64,000 nt of DNA. Origin: an uncultured Bacteroidota bacterium. Its GTDB lineage: Bacteria; Bacteroidota; Bacteroidia; B-17B0; Aurantibacillaceae. Position numbers and translations under genes: made by a program. The notes beneath the pieces were generated by a model. That model was not told the DNA's origin and did not search any database. It saw only the letters and a list, made by a program, of their open reading frames with translations. The stretch spans positions 62,001-126,000 of the forward strand of contig CAILKE010000004.1 of NCBI GenBank assembly GCA_903834765.1. Direction: 5' to 3'. Position 1 is the stretch's first letter. Every line of letters begins with the position of its first letter. Positions 9,351 to 17,807 of this stretch are shown piece by piece.

Positions 9351-11174
9351 CTAGTTAATAATATCTCCTCGTAGTTCTCTATAACGTTTTCGAGCTTCAA
9401 CAACGTATATACTTCCTGGATATTTCGTTAATATTTCTTCGTACAAAATTTTTGCTTTTTCTTTATCATTCAAGTAGCGTTCATATAATTCGGCTTCTTT
9501 AAATAACGCATCATCACCATATAATTCATTAGGAAAAAACTCAACAATATTTTGATACATTTTTACGGCATCAGCGTATCGATAGGTTTGTTTATAAATT
9601 TCAGCTTTCTTAAAATAAATATCATCACCTAAGGTGTGTTCGCTAAAAAGGCTGTTAATACTATCCAATCGAGCAATTGCTCTGTCATATTGATGTTGTA
9701 ATATTAATAACTCCGCAGATGCAAACATACTCAATGGCACTTCGTTCGAATCAACACCTAATGCATCAGTAATGATGAGTGATAGATCTAAGGCATCGTT
9801 TGCTATCACTTTAGTAGTGGCTCCTTTAAGTACATCGCATTGTGCTTTGGCCCATTTAAAATCAGAAGCATAGTAACTTAGTTTAGCATTTCTGAATTTA
9901 GCATCTTGTCCTATAGCCTCATATTTAAAGTCTTTTTCAATTTGCGAGAATAAAAGCGATGCATCCCAGATATTGCCAACTAACAAATTGATATCACCTA
10001 AATCTAATTTTATTTCTGCCAAAGTATTTTTATCAAACGCATATTTTGTGGCAACATCTTCCAACATTTGTATGGCATCTGTTGGTTTATTTAAATAATA
10101 GGCTTTTAGTAAGGCCGACTTTTTTATTAGAGGAAGAGTTAGATTACTTATCCCGTATGCATTTAAAGCCGTTTCAATATTTGAATTTAAAGTTGTTAAG
10201 TCTAGAATACTTGGATTAATGCTTCTTGTTAACTGAAGATAATTGGCATTTAATTTTTCAATGGTTGCAATATCATGGTAAGGATTATCTTTTCCTTTTA
10301 AAATAACATACTGGTAACATTTTTCGGCCACGTCGTATTTTTCATTACTCACGCATAGTTTTGCAAGTTCCATAAGTCTAGTGCCATCACCCTTTTGACG
10401 TTTATCTAAAGCTTTATTTTGAATAAATGATCCTTCAAAATCTTTTTGTTGATTTTGTATAAATATTAAAAATTCCGAAAAAATAGTTTTGTCTGGATTT
10501 TGTTGAATCCTTTTTTGTAATTCTTGTTTTAATAAAGGATTATTGAAACCACCATTTTTATCATCGTATCCTAAGGATTGTTGTAAATTAGCCTGAGCAG
10601 TAATTAATTCACTTTCTCTGAATTCAATGGCGTCTAAATACTCATTGATCATAGCTTTCAAGTCGCCTTTCTTTTTATATAAATCAGCTATTTCATAATA
10701 ATAAGGATAAGTGTCTTTTTGGTTTTTACGCCCTTTTAAATATACTTCAATCGCGTAGTCATATAATTCTTCATCTTCAAAAGCGTGAGCCAGAATAAAT
10801 ATGGAATTTTGCTCAGGATTAACTTCTTTGATAGCCTTAGTGTATTGCTCTTTTTCCTTGTCAGGATTATGTTGTAGTTGATATATTTTACCTAATTTCA
10901 CTAATAAATTAGTTGCTGTGCTATTACGTTTAATTTGTTTTTTGATAATTTTTTCAGCCTTACTATAGTCTTTGGTTTCAAGTAAACATGTGAAATAATT
11001 TGTAAAATAAGCATCTGGGAGCTTATCATATAATTTATCAAAATATACTACCGCTTTATCAAATTCTTTCCGCTCGAAATATTGCATGGCTAATTGCTCA
11101 TCATTATTTTTTTGAGCTTTTACATTTGTAAAGGCAGCAATAAAAAATAATACAATTAAAATTAGTTTTTGCAT
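9351..11174 (-). CDS. Large exported TPR protein (607 aa)
   Basis: The signal peptide MQKLILIVLFFIAAFTNVKA is followed by helical TPR repeats along the whole length, among them QYFERKEFDKAVVYFDKLY, DYSKAEKIIKKQ, YRYADAVKMYQNIVEFFPN and DKEKAKILYEEILTKYPGS. The last repeats resemble YbgF/BamD-type TPRs with the A...YP.S pattern. It is probably periplasmic and acts in an envelope complex; the partner is unknown. Its start is 5 bp downstream of the lipoprotein gene stop, so the two are co-translated. A TPR gene near DUF4286 and rsmA is a recurring Bacteroidota neighbourhood. Confidence 0.85.
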   Translation of the reverse strand: MQKLILIVLFFIAAFTNVKAQKNNDEQLAMQYFERKEFDKAVVYFDKLYDKLPDAYFTNYFTCLLETKDYSKAEKIIKKQIKRNSTATNLLVKLGKIYQLQHNPDKEKEQYTKAIKEVNPEQNSIFILAHAFEDEELYDYAIEVYLKGRKNQKDTYPYYYEIADLYKKKGDLKAMINEYLDAIEFRESELITAQANLQQSLGYDDKNGGFNNPLLKQELQKRIQQNPDKTIFSEFLIFIQNQQKDFEGSFIQNKALDKRQKGDGTRLMELAKLCVSNEKYDVAEKCYQYVILKGKDNPYHDIATIEKLNANYLQLTRSINPSILDLTTLNSNIETALNAYGISNLTLPLIKKSALLKAYYLNKPTDAIQMLEDVATKYAFDKNTLAEIKLDLGDINLLVGNIWDASLLFSQIEKDFKYEAIGQDAKFRNAKLSYYASDFKWAKAQCDVLKGATTKVIANDALDLSLIITDALGVDSNEVPLSMFASAELLILQHQYDRAIARLDSINSLFSEHTLGDDIYFKKAEIYKQTYRYADAVKMYQNIVEFFPNELYGDDALFKEAELYERYLNDKEKAKILYEEILTKYPGSIYVVEARKRYRELRGDIIN

Positions 11175-11179
11175 AGGAA

Positions 11180-11776
11180 TTAATCCATTTCTTTTTGAGC
11201 CTTGATTTCGGGTTTTACTAATTCGGGTAAAGCATCGTTATTAAGCTTTTTTACAGTTAATTCGGCTGTTGGCAGGGTTTTAGTAAACTGTTCCATTTGT
11301 TCGCGAATGGCTTCTGTATTTTCTTTTAACTCTCCAATAATTTTTTCAGCCTCTTTTTTCTCTTCCCCAATAAACTCAATCGCCTCTTCATCTTCAACGC
11401 TTCCATTTTTTAAATCGTGAGACAAATTAGTTAACTGATTAATTGATTTTTGAGCTTCAGCTAACCAAACTGGCCTCATCGCTAAATAGTTTACCATGTT
11501 TCGCCCTAACATATAAAATGTTTGTAAATCGTTGGCAACACTTCTTGAAACTGTATCTTTTAAGTTAACATTTATATAGCTGGCATAAGTAAACTGTTTT
11601 GAGTAGGCATTGTAACAGGCAGTGCTATCAACGGTTTTAAAATTAATAACGGATTGTTCTACTACAACCTTAAGGCTATCAAGTTCTTTCACGAATTTAT
11701 CGTAAGTGTGAGTGTGCTTGCAAGAAGAAAATAAACTAATACCGATGATAGTAAGACATAAAAAAATTAATTTCAT
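11180..11776 (-). CDS. Helical lipoprotein of unknown function
   Basis: 198 residues with a lipobox LFSSC, Cys19 being the predicted lipidated residue. The mature part is mostly alpha-helical and charged; the segment of about residues 105-160 is strongly coiled-coil-like (EEDEEAIEF..EKKEAEKIIGELKENTEAIREQMEQF). It should be anchored in the inner or outer membrane facing the periplasm. It is the first gene of the minus-strand cluster with the TPR gene 5 bp downstream, so the pair may form one complex. I do not recognise a family. Confidence 0.8.
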   Translation of the reverse strand: MKLIFLCLTIIGISLFSSCKHTHTYDKFVKELDSLKVVVEQSVINFKTVDSTACYNAYSKQFTYASYINVNLKDTVSRSVANDLQTFYMLGRNMVNYLAMRPVWLAEAQKSINQLTNLSHDLKNGSVEDEEAIEFIGEEKKEAEKIIGELKENTEAIREQMEQFTKTLPTAELTVKKLNNDALPELVKPEIKAQKEMD

Positions 11777-12245
11777 TAGACGCGAGGTAAAATTGGTTTT
11801 ATCAAAAATACTATAAATTGATTAATACAAGAGAAAGCATTTGCAAAATAGTGTTAATCATTATAATAATCTATTATTTTTCATGATTTACAAAATCGAT
11901 ATTTGATCGTGATTCATTATTTTGATTTAAGTTAGGGCTTAAAATGATTAATAAAATAAATTCCTGATTTTAACTTTGATTAACGCATATGACTGCTTTT
12001 TTCAAATTAAGATAGGGATACTGACTAAAAACTCAATTTATTTTTTTGTTTTAGGCTAAAACGGTTAAAAAGTTGTTTAAAATTTTTGTAGGTTTAAAAA
12101 AATATATATCTTAGCATCCTATTAACGTTAAATAAATCTATGATATAAGACTGTTTTAAGTTAGTTGAGTTTCGTATTGAAACTTTAGTTTAAAGTAAAG
12201 CAATCAACTGTTCATCTTTTAGTTAACAAAACAATTAAAAAACGT
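11777..12245. promoter_or_regulatory. Divergent intergenic region holding promoters for the lipoprotein and OmpA-family genes
   Basis: 469 bp between divergently transcribed genes, with no ORF of note. A Bacteroidota-type promoter for the rightward OmpA gene is visible: TTTTTG at 12083-12088, then an 18-bp spacer and TATCTTAG at 12107-12114 (one mismatch to TAnnTTTG). That predicts a 5' leader of about 125 nt. The leftward promoter is not clear. Confidence 0.5.
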
Positions 12246-14360
12246 ATGAAAAAATTTACAAAGTTTGCACTGGCCACTACAGCTATATTAGCTTTTGCGT
12301 TTTCAGTAAACGCTCAAAAAAATTATCTAAATGATGCAGATTTTGCATTTGATAATCACCAATACTTTAATGCAATTGAGCTTTATAAGCAGGCATACGT
12401 AAAAGTAAAGAAGGCTGATGTTAAGTCGAAAATATTATTTCGAACAGCTGTTGCGTATAATGAAATTAATGATTTAAAGGGAGCTGAAACATACTACAAC
12501 AAAGCCATTAAAGCAAAATACCCTGATCCAATTGTTACTCTTAAATTGGCAGATTGTTTAAAAGCACAACAAAAATACCCTGAAGCAATAGTTGAATATA
12601 ATAATTACAAAAAAGAAGTTCCATCTGATGTTGCCGGAGAAAATGGCGTAAAATCATGTGAACTAGCTCAACAATGGAAAGATGCGACCAATACTCCTGA
12701 AACTCGTTTAAAAGTTGAAAATATGGCATTAATCAATTCTAAAGAATCTGATTATAGCCCAGCTTATGCTGATAAAAAAGGAAATAAATTAATTTTCTCT
12801 TCTAACCGCCAAGGAGCTTTAGGTTCAATGGATCTTACTACTGGTCAAAATCATTATGACTTATACGAAACCGCTTTAGATAAAAATGGGAAATGGAGCA
12901 CTCCGGCAGCTATGGCTGGGGCTATCGATTCTAAAATGAATGATGCTTCTGTATCTGTATCTAGAAAAGGAGATGTAATGTTTATGACTCGTTGTCCTGA
13001 AGAAAAAAACAAACAATTGAAATGTCAAATCTACGTTTGCAAAAAACAAGGACCAGCTTGGGCTGAACCAGAATTATTACCATTTAATATTGATACAGTT
13101 GCATTTGCTCATCCTGCAATTTCAGCCGATGGAAAAACGTTATATTTTACTTCTAAATTAGCTGGCGGTTATGGTGGTAAAGATATTTGGAAATCTTCTT
13201 TAGAAGGTAAAGTATGGGGACAACCTGTTAATTTAGGGCCAAGCATTAATACTCAAGGAGATGAAATGTTTCCGTATATAGCTGAAGATGATAAAACATT
13301 ATATTTTTCTTCTAATTACCATTTAGGAATGGGTGGTTTAGATCTTTTTAAAGCTGAAAAGTCTGCAGATGGCAAATTCACAAAAGCTCCTGAAAATTTA
13401 AAATACCCAATGAATTCGGCAGGTGATGATTTTGGTATCATTTTCGAAGGTAAAAAAATCAGAGGTTATTTCTCTTCAAACCGTGAAGGTGGAAAAGGAA
13501 GTGATGATATTTGGTCGTTTAACCTACCTCCATTAGTCTTTAATTTAAGTGGTACAGTTGTTAGTTTAAAAAACAATGAGCCTGTTCAAAACGCTTTGAT
13601 TCATTTAAAAGGTTCAAATGGCGACATGTTTGAACAAAAAACTGGCGCTGATGGTAAGTATGCTTTTAAATTGAAAGAAAACACATCTTATGAAGTAACT
13701 GTTGCTACTGATAAGAATACAATGTCTCAAACATTTAAAAAAGGATTTTTAGCCAATAAAGATTTAGGAAAATTAACTTCGGTTGGAGAAAACGAATCTA
13801 AGGATTTTGTTAAAGATTTCGCTCTTGATCCAGTTCTTGACGAAATCCGTTTCCCACAAGTTTTATATGCTTTAGGTAAAGCTGAATTATTAGTTGATTT
13901 AGATGGAACGGCAAAAGATAATGATACCCATAAGCCTATTAACTCTAAAGATTCATTAAATCACTTATATCAAACACTAATGGATAATCCTACTTTAGTT
14001 GTAGAATTGCAATCTCACACAGATAGCCGTGATAACGATGCGAAAAACCAAATTTTATCTGAAGCGCGTGCTAAATCTTGTGTTGACTATTTGATTAATG
14101 AGAAAAAAGTTCCCGCAGCTCGTTTAATGTTTAAAGGGTATGGTGAGAAAAAATTATTAATAAAAGATGATGTTATTAATAAGGCAAAAACTGCAGAAGA
14201 AAAAAATGCGTTACATCAAAAAAATCGTCGTACTGTATTACGTGTTGTGAATTGGGATTATGTAGACCCTAATGCGCCAAAATCAGACAAACCAATATAC
14301 AAGCCTGCAGTTAAAGGAGAAGAAAACTCTGAAGCGATAGGAGATAGCGAATCGAAATAA
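12246..14360 (+). CDS. OmpA-family protein with TPR, PD40 propeller and carboxypeptidase-regulatory domains (PorE-like)
   Basis: 704 residues. A type I signal peptide (cleavage near SVNA, residue ~23) precedes TPR helices (about 25-135), a PD40/WD40-like propeller (about 160-430, blades with GKTLYFTSK..GYGGKDIW, DKTLYFSSN..GMGGLDLF, GYFSSNREGGKGSDDIW), a carboxypeptidase-regulatory-like domain (about 434-510) and a C-terminal OmpA peptidoglycan-binding domain (QSHTDSRD, LSEARAKS, GYGE). This order matches PorE, the peptidoglycan-tethering T9SS subunit, but PorE of Porphyromonas is a lipoprotein and this protein has no lipobox. Bacteroidota carry several such proteins, so I call it PorE-like only. 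It is monocistronic, with its own promoter and terminator. Confidence 0.9.
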   Translation: MKKFTKFALATTAILAFAFSVNAQKNYLNDADFAFDNHQYFNAIELYKQAYVKVKKADVKSKILFRTAVAYNEINDLKGAETYYNKAIKAKYPDPIVTLKLADCLKAQQKYPEAIVEYNNYKKEVPSDVAGENGVKSCELAQQWKDATNTPETRLKVENMALINSKESDYSPAYADKKGNKLIFSSNRQGALGSMDLTTGQNHYDLYETALDKNGKWSTPAAMAGAIDSKMNDASVSVSRKGDVMFMTRCPEEKNKQLKCQIYVCKKQGPAWAEPELLPFNIDTVAFAHPAISADGKTLYFTSKLAGGYGGKDIWKSSLEGKVWGQPVNLGPSINTQGDEMFPYIAEDDKTLYFSSNYHLGMGGLDLFKAEKSADGKFTKAPENLKYPMNSAGDDFGIIFEGKKIRGYFSSNREGGKGSDDIWSFNLPPLVFNLSGTVVSLKNNEPVQNALIHLKGSNGDMFEQKTGADGKYAFKLKENTSYEVTVATDKNTMSQTFKKGFLANKDLGKLTSVGENESKDFVKDFALDPVLDEIRFPQVLYALGKAELLVDLDGTAKDNDTHKPINSKDSLNHLYQTLMDNPTLVVELQSHTDSRDNDAKNQILSEARAKSCVDYLINEKKVPAARLMFKGYGEKKLLIKDDVINKAKTAEEKNALHQKNRRTVLRVVNWDYVDPNAPKSDKPIYKPAVKGEENSEAIGDSESK

Positions 14361-14380
14361 TATTATTACATTATATTTTT

Positions 14381-14413
14381 AAACCCTCTCATTATAAAAT
14401 GAGAGGGTTTTTA
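14381..14413 (+). terminator. Rho-independent terminator after the OmpA-family gene
   Basis: A perfect 13-bp stem (14381-14393 with 14398-14410) with an ATAA loop, ending in T residues, 20 bp after the stop codon. Confidence 0.9.
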
Positions 14414-14642
14414 ATTTAAAAAAAATCCTTTTTTTATTTTTTTTAATCAGATTTAATTCCAAGCAAAATAAAAGAAGAGTTAAGTTAACTTGTTTTATTT
14501 TTCTAAAATTTATCTCAGTATGTGATAATTTTAATTTATCGAAAGTTTAAGGTTTATTAAGAAATATAAAAATTATTCCTTGATTTCGATTTCATAACTA
14601 TTTCGATTGATGGAATTAAATGGGGCCAAAGTACTCTAGTTT

Positions 14643-14795
14643 TTACGTGGATGCACAAGCATATGCCACTTTATCCATTAACGATAACAAAATACCTCCA
14701 TGAATTTTTCCTCCAAAATTTGCATAAGAGGGCATCATTAATTCAGTTAACGTAGTTTGTAAATAGCTTACAGGTTTATATGTTTCCTCTTGCAT
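14643..14795 (-). pseudogene. Truncated acyl-CoA thioesterase (hotdog fold) remnant
   Basis: Read on the minus strand from the ATG at 14795, 50 codons precede a TAA at 14643. The peptide contains TLTELMMPSYANFGGKIHGG followed by ILLSLMDKVAYACAS. This matches the N-terminal third of the YciA/BFIT-like acyl-CoA thioesterases (T.LMxPxxANxxGxxxGGxxLxxMD), including the G-G-x-L-x-x-M-D active-site helix. The family is normally 130-170 residues; no continuation is visible in any frame after the stop, so the gene has lost its 3' two-thirds. The remaining part is well conserved, so the loss looks recent. Confidence 0.75.
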
Positions 14796-14901
14796 AAATT
14801 AAATATTAATTTCTTAATAAAACATAACAATCCTATTTTTAATTGATTAACAGTTATATCAATTGTATGTAAGTAAAAAACACTTTCTTTGTAATAAAAA
14901 A

Positions 14902-16530
14902 TTGAGAAAAGCATTCGTATATCTATTTGTTGTTTTAATAAGCACTCGTTGTGCGCAAATTACACCATTAACTGGCGGCAAGAAAGATGCTACACCACCA
15001 AAAGCGTTAAGTTATGATCCTGAAAATGCGTCTTTAAATTTTACCTCTAAACAAATTACCATACAATTTGATGAATACATCCGCTTAACAGATATTGCGA
15101 ATCAGTTTATCATTACTCCTCAAACTAAGGAAATGCCAGAGATACAAGCAAATGGTAAAACATTGAAAATTACCTTTAACGAAACGTTGATGCCAAACGC
15201 CACATATAAATTATCGTTTGGTAATGCGATTATTGATTTACATGAAGGAAATGTGTTGCAAAATTTTGAATATATTTTCAGCACAGGAAGTACCATTGAT
15301 AGTTTAAAATTATCAGGTCAGATTCTGAATGCGTATGATAAAAAACCTGCTTCTAAGCTTTTAGTATGCTTGTTTCAGGCAAATTCAAATGATAGTGTTG
15401 TATATAAAGATAAACCATTATACATTAGTAAAACAGATGAGGCTGGGAATTATAGTTTCAATTATTTACCGAATGCGCTTTTTAAATTAGTTGCTATTAA
15501 TGATATAAATAAAAACTTATTATATGATGGATCTGAAGAACAAATAGCCTATCAAGATACCTTAATAAATCCGAATGATGGCATACCTGCAAATTTATTA
15601 CTGTTTAAAGAGGTTCCATTTAAAAGCTTTATTAAAAAAACTAGCTCTTTAGAATATGGCAAAGCTATTATTGTATATAATAAACCGCAACAGGATGTTA
15701 AATCAGTCGTTGCTAAAAATTTAATATCCTATTCTAAAAATTATTTGCAAGACACTCTAACATTATATTACAATTATCAATTTGATACCTTACAAACAGT
15801 TATTTCATATCAAGCAAAAAAAGCAGATACCGTTATTATTAAAATACCATCTATGGAAACTGTAGTGAAATTGAGGAAAAGCAACGCTATTAACTATTCT
15901 TTACGATCAAATATCAATTCAATATTACCATATTATGCATTACCTGAATTTGATTTAAACTTCCCAATTGAGAACAAAGACATCTTTGAAAATAAAATTA
16001 CCCTTATTGAACAGAGAGATTCTATCAAAATAAAAAAAACGATTACTATATTTAAAAATGGATCTTCAGTAAAATCATTTACGATCCAATCGGAATTCAA
16101 ACCTGAAACAAATTATATCTTAACTATTAATAAAAATGCTTTAAAAGACTCTATTAACGGCAGATATAACGACTCTATATCGTATAAATTTACAACCACT
16201 TCACCTGATGATTATGCTCAACTTAATCTGAAATTATTCTTTCCAAAGAAAGAAAATTACATTGTGCTATTATTAAACGATAAAGAACAACTCATTAAAA
16301 AAACACTTGTAGAATTTTCTTTAGTGTCTACTTCCGAAAAATTAATGGAATACAAAAACCTTTTGCCTGGAAATTATTTTGTGAGAGTAGTTGAAGACAT
16401 CAATAAAAATGGGCTTTTCGATACAGGAGATTATTTTTTGCATCAACAACCTGAGCCAGTTTTTATAAACTCAACTGCAATTAAATTATTAGCAGGTTGG
16501 GAAATTGAAAATGAATGGATAGTAAAATAA
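14902..16530 (+). CDS. Lipoprotein with SbsA-type Ig-like (Big_5) domain
   Basis: No ATG is available in frame. TTG codons at 14863 and 14902 are the candidate starts; 14902 gives MRKAFVYLFVVLISTRC with the lipidated Cys at residue 17, a normal lipoprotein signal, whereas 14863 adds 13 residues. The N-terminal domain (GGKKDATPPKALSYDPENAS, then ITIQFDEYI, ATYKLSFGNAI) is a bacterial Ig-like fold common in Bacteroidota. A carboxypeptidase-regulatory-like segment follows (YDKKPASKLLVCLF..DEAGNYSFNYLP), with calcium-loop-like DINKN motifs. It is a probable surface or periplasmic structural lipoprotein; no enzymatic motif is visible. Confidence 0.85.
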   Translation: MRKAFVYLFVVLISTRCAQITPLTGGKKDATPPKALSYDPENASLNFTSKQITIQFDEYIRLTDIANQFIITPQTKEMPEIQANGKTLKITFNETLMPNATYKLSFGNAIIDLHEGNVLQNFEYIFSTGSTIDSLKLSGQILNAYDKKPASKLLVCLFQANSNDSVVYKDKPLYISKTDEAGNYSFNYLPNALFKLVAINDINKNLLYDGSEEQIAYQDTLINPNDGIPANLLLFKEVPFKSFIKKTSSLEYGKAIIVYNKPQQDVKSVVAKNLISYSKNYLQDTLTLYYNYQFDTLQTVISYQAKKADTVIIKIPSMETVVKLRKSNAINYSLRSNINSILPYYALPEFDLNFPIENKDIFENKITLIEQRDSIKIKKTITIFKNGSSVKSFTIQSEFKPETNYILTINKNALKDSINGRYNDSISYKFTTTSPDDYAQLNLKLFFPKKENYIVLLLNDKEQLIKKTLVEFSLVSTSEKLMEYKNLLPGNYFVRVVEDINKNGLFDTGDYFLHQQPEPVFINSTAIKLLAGWEIENEWIVK

Positions 16531-16848
16531 ATCTTAAAGTGTGTTTTCTGTAAAAAATAATTTACTTTTTTAAAAGTGCTTTTTATTCAAAAAATAAATA
16601 ATGCTTAAATTTATTTATTATAAATTTTTTTTAAACAAGTCCGAATTGCCTTTAAAATAAGGCAACTCAAGGGTTATACTTTTTTATAGAAATACATTTT
16701 ATCTAATTTGTTTTTTTTGATGACACTTATTAAAATTAGTATTAACAATTTCAACAATATTGTGTTAATAAAATAACTGTCTGAAAATTAGTTAGCGTTA
16801 ATAATTTTATTTACTTCGTAGTAACAAAAATCTCAAAAAACAAAAACC
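16531..16848. promoter_or_regulatory. Intergenic region upstream of the H1-like gene
   Basis: 318 bp of very AT-rich DNA without an ORF. A 7-bp hairpin (TTGCCTT 16646-16652 with AAGGCAA 16659-16665) lies about 115 bp after the preceding stop, without an immediate T tract; it may be a weak terminator. The promoter of the H1-like gene must lie here, but I cannot assign one convincingly. Confidence 0.35.
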
Positions 16849-17037
16849 ATGGCAACAGCAAAAAAAGCAGCTCCTAAAAAAGCAGTAAAAAAAGCAGCTC
16901 CTAAAAAGGCAGCAGCTAAAAAAGCAGTAAAAAAAGCAGCTCCTAAAAAAGCAGCTAAAAAAGCAGTAAAAAAAGCAGCTCCTAAAAAAGCAGCTAAAAA
17001 AGCAGCTCCTAAAAAAGCAGCAGCTAAGAAGAAGTAA
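16849..17037 (+). CDS. Histone H1-like Lys/Ala-rich DNA-binding protein
   Basis: 62 residues made only of Met, Thr, Ala, Lys, Pro and Val, arranged as repeats of KKAAPKKA(A)xKKAVKK. It resembles the C-terminal tail of eukaryotic histone H1 and bacterial H1-like proteins (AlgP, Hc1, Bacteroidota H1 homologues) that bind and compact DNA through charge. The gene has a strong terminator directly after the stop and no co-transcribed neighbour. At the DNA level the repeats are nearly identical, so the gene is prone to length change by slippage. The same AKKA motif forms the tails of L21 (24144-24632) and of the exported protein at 63582. Confidence 0.85.
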   Translation: MATAKKAAPKKAVKKAAPKKAAAKKAVKKAAPKKAAKKAVKKAAPKKAAKKAAPKKAAAKKK

Positions 17038-17040
17038 TAA

Positions 17041-17066
17041 AAACCCCGCATTAGCGGGGTTTTTTG
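17041..17066 (+). terminator. Rho-independent terminator after the H1-like gene
   Basis: The 9-bp stem AAACCCCGC/GCGGGGTTT with an ATTA loop is followed by a run of T, 3 bp after the stop codon. Confidence 0.93.
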
Positions 17067-17103
17067 TTTACATCCAATTTTAAATTTAATTTATCCTAAA
17101 TAG

Positions 17104-17139
17104 AAAATGCCACTAATTAAAATAGTGGCATTTTTATTT
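17104..17139. terminator. Second hairpin downstream of the H1-like gene
   Basis: A 12-bp stem (17104-17115 with 17123-17134) with A-rich left and T-rich right flanks. It could back up the first terminator. Its T tract runs into the -33 element of the next gene's promoter. Confidence 0.55.
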
Positions 17140-17168
17140 TTGTAACACCAACGTTTACATTATATTTG
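17138..17168 (+). promoter_or_regulatory. Bacteroidota-type promoter for the lipoprotein gene at 17199
   Basis: TTTTTG (17137-17142), an 18-bp spacer and a perfect -7 element TATATTTG (17161-17168), placed 30 bp before the ATG. Confidence 0.75.
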
Positions 17169-17198
17169 CTTTAACTTTAATAATTCTATTTAATAACT

Positions 17199-17723
17199 AT
17201 GAAAAATACATTGATTCTTTTCTCAGCACTTACCCTCAGTGTTTTATTTACTTCTTGTGGAAATAAAGAAACAAAACAAGATATACAAGCTCCTGCAGGA
17301 ATGGTCGCTTTAGATTTAAGTAAATACGGGAAACAGTTTTCTGTTTTTGTTCCAGATACTACTTCAGCAAAACTAGAAGTAACAGAACAAAGCTGGGGAG
17401 CATTAGAAGTTAAAGTTGGCAAAAACTTTCATATTTCTATTACTGAAGATCCAGGTGATATGGAGTTAAGAAAAAGTGATATCAAATCAAACGATATTAA
17501 TATTTTTAAATTATTTGTTGTTGATGAACCATTAAGCATTATGTGGGAAAGCCTAATAACAAAACCAGAATTTCATTTTTATTCAATACAAAAAATTGGC
17601 GCAAATACATATGTATTTGAAGATGTTATTCCAGCTGACGGCGAGCCTTTCTCTAAAGATGCAATTCAAAAAATGTTTGAATCTTCGAAAACAATTATTG
17701 AAAAGAAAAAACCTGATGCCTAA
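17199..17723 (+). CDS. Lipoprotein of unknown function (174 aa)
   Basis: A lipoprotein signal with lipobox LFTSC (Cys20) is followed by GNKETKQDIQAPAGM and a compact mixed alpha/beta domain (VALDLSKYGKQFSVFVPDTT, KVGKNFHISITEDPGDMEL, TYVFEDVIPADGEPFSKDAIQKMFE). It has its own promoter and terminator, so it is expressed alone. No catalytic or binding motif stands out and I do not recognise the family. Confidence 0.8.
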   Translation: MKNTLILFSALTLSVLFTSCGNKETKQDIQAPAGMVALDLSKYGKQFSVFVPDTTSAKLEVTEQSWGALEVKVGKNFHISITEDPGDMELRKSDIKSNDINIFKLFVVDEPLSIMWESLITKPEFHFYSIQKIGANTYVFEDVIPADGEPFSKDAIQKMFESSKTIIEKKKPDA

Positions 17724-17742
17724 TTCAAAAAATAAATTTCGT

Positions 17743-17776
17743 AAAAAAACCTCTCGCTAAATCGAGAGGTTTTTTA
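17743..17776 (+). terminator. Rho-independent terminator after the 17199 lipoprotein gene
   Basis: The 8-bp stem ACCTCTCG/CGAGAGGT (17749-17756 with 17763-17770) is flanked by an A run and a T run, so it could also serve the convergent TonB gene. Confidence 0.88.
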
Positions 17777-17807
17777 TTTTATCAATTTTCCTTAATAATA
17801 AAGGAAT

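Noticed and set aside
16833-17051. An Ala/Phe-rich frame on the minus strand over the H1-like gene
   Set aside because: It is the shadow of the AAAGCAGCT repeats and has no start or context of its own; a terminator for the plus-strand gene overlaps its start.
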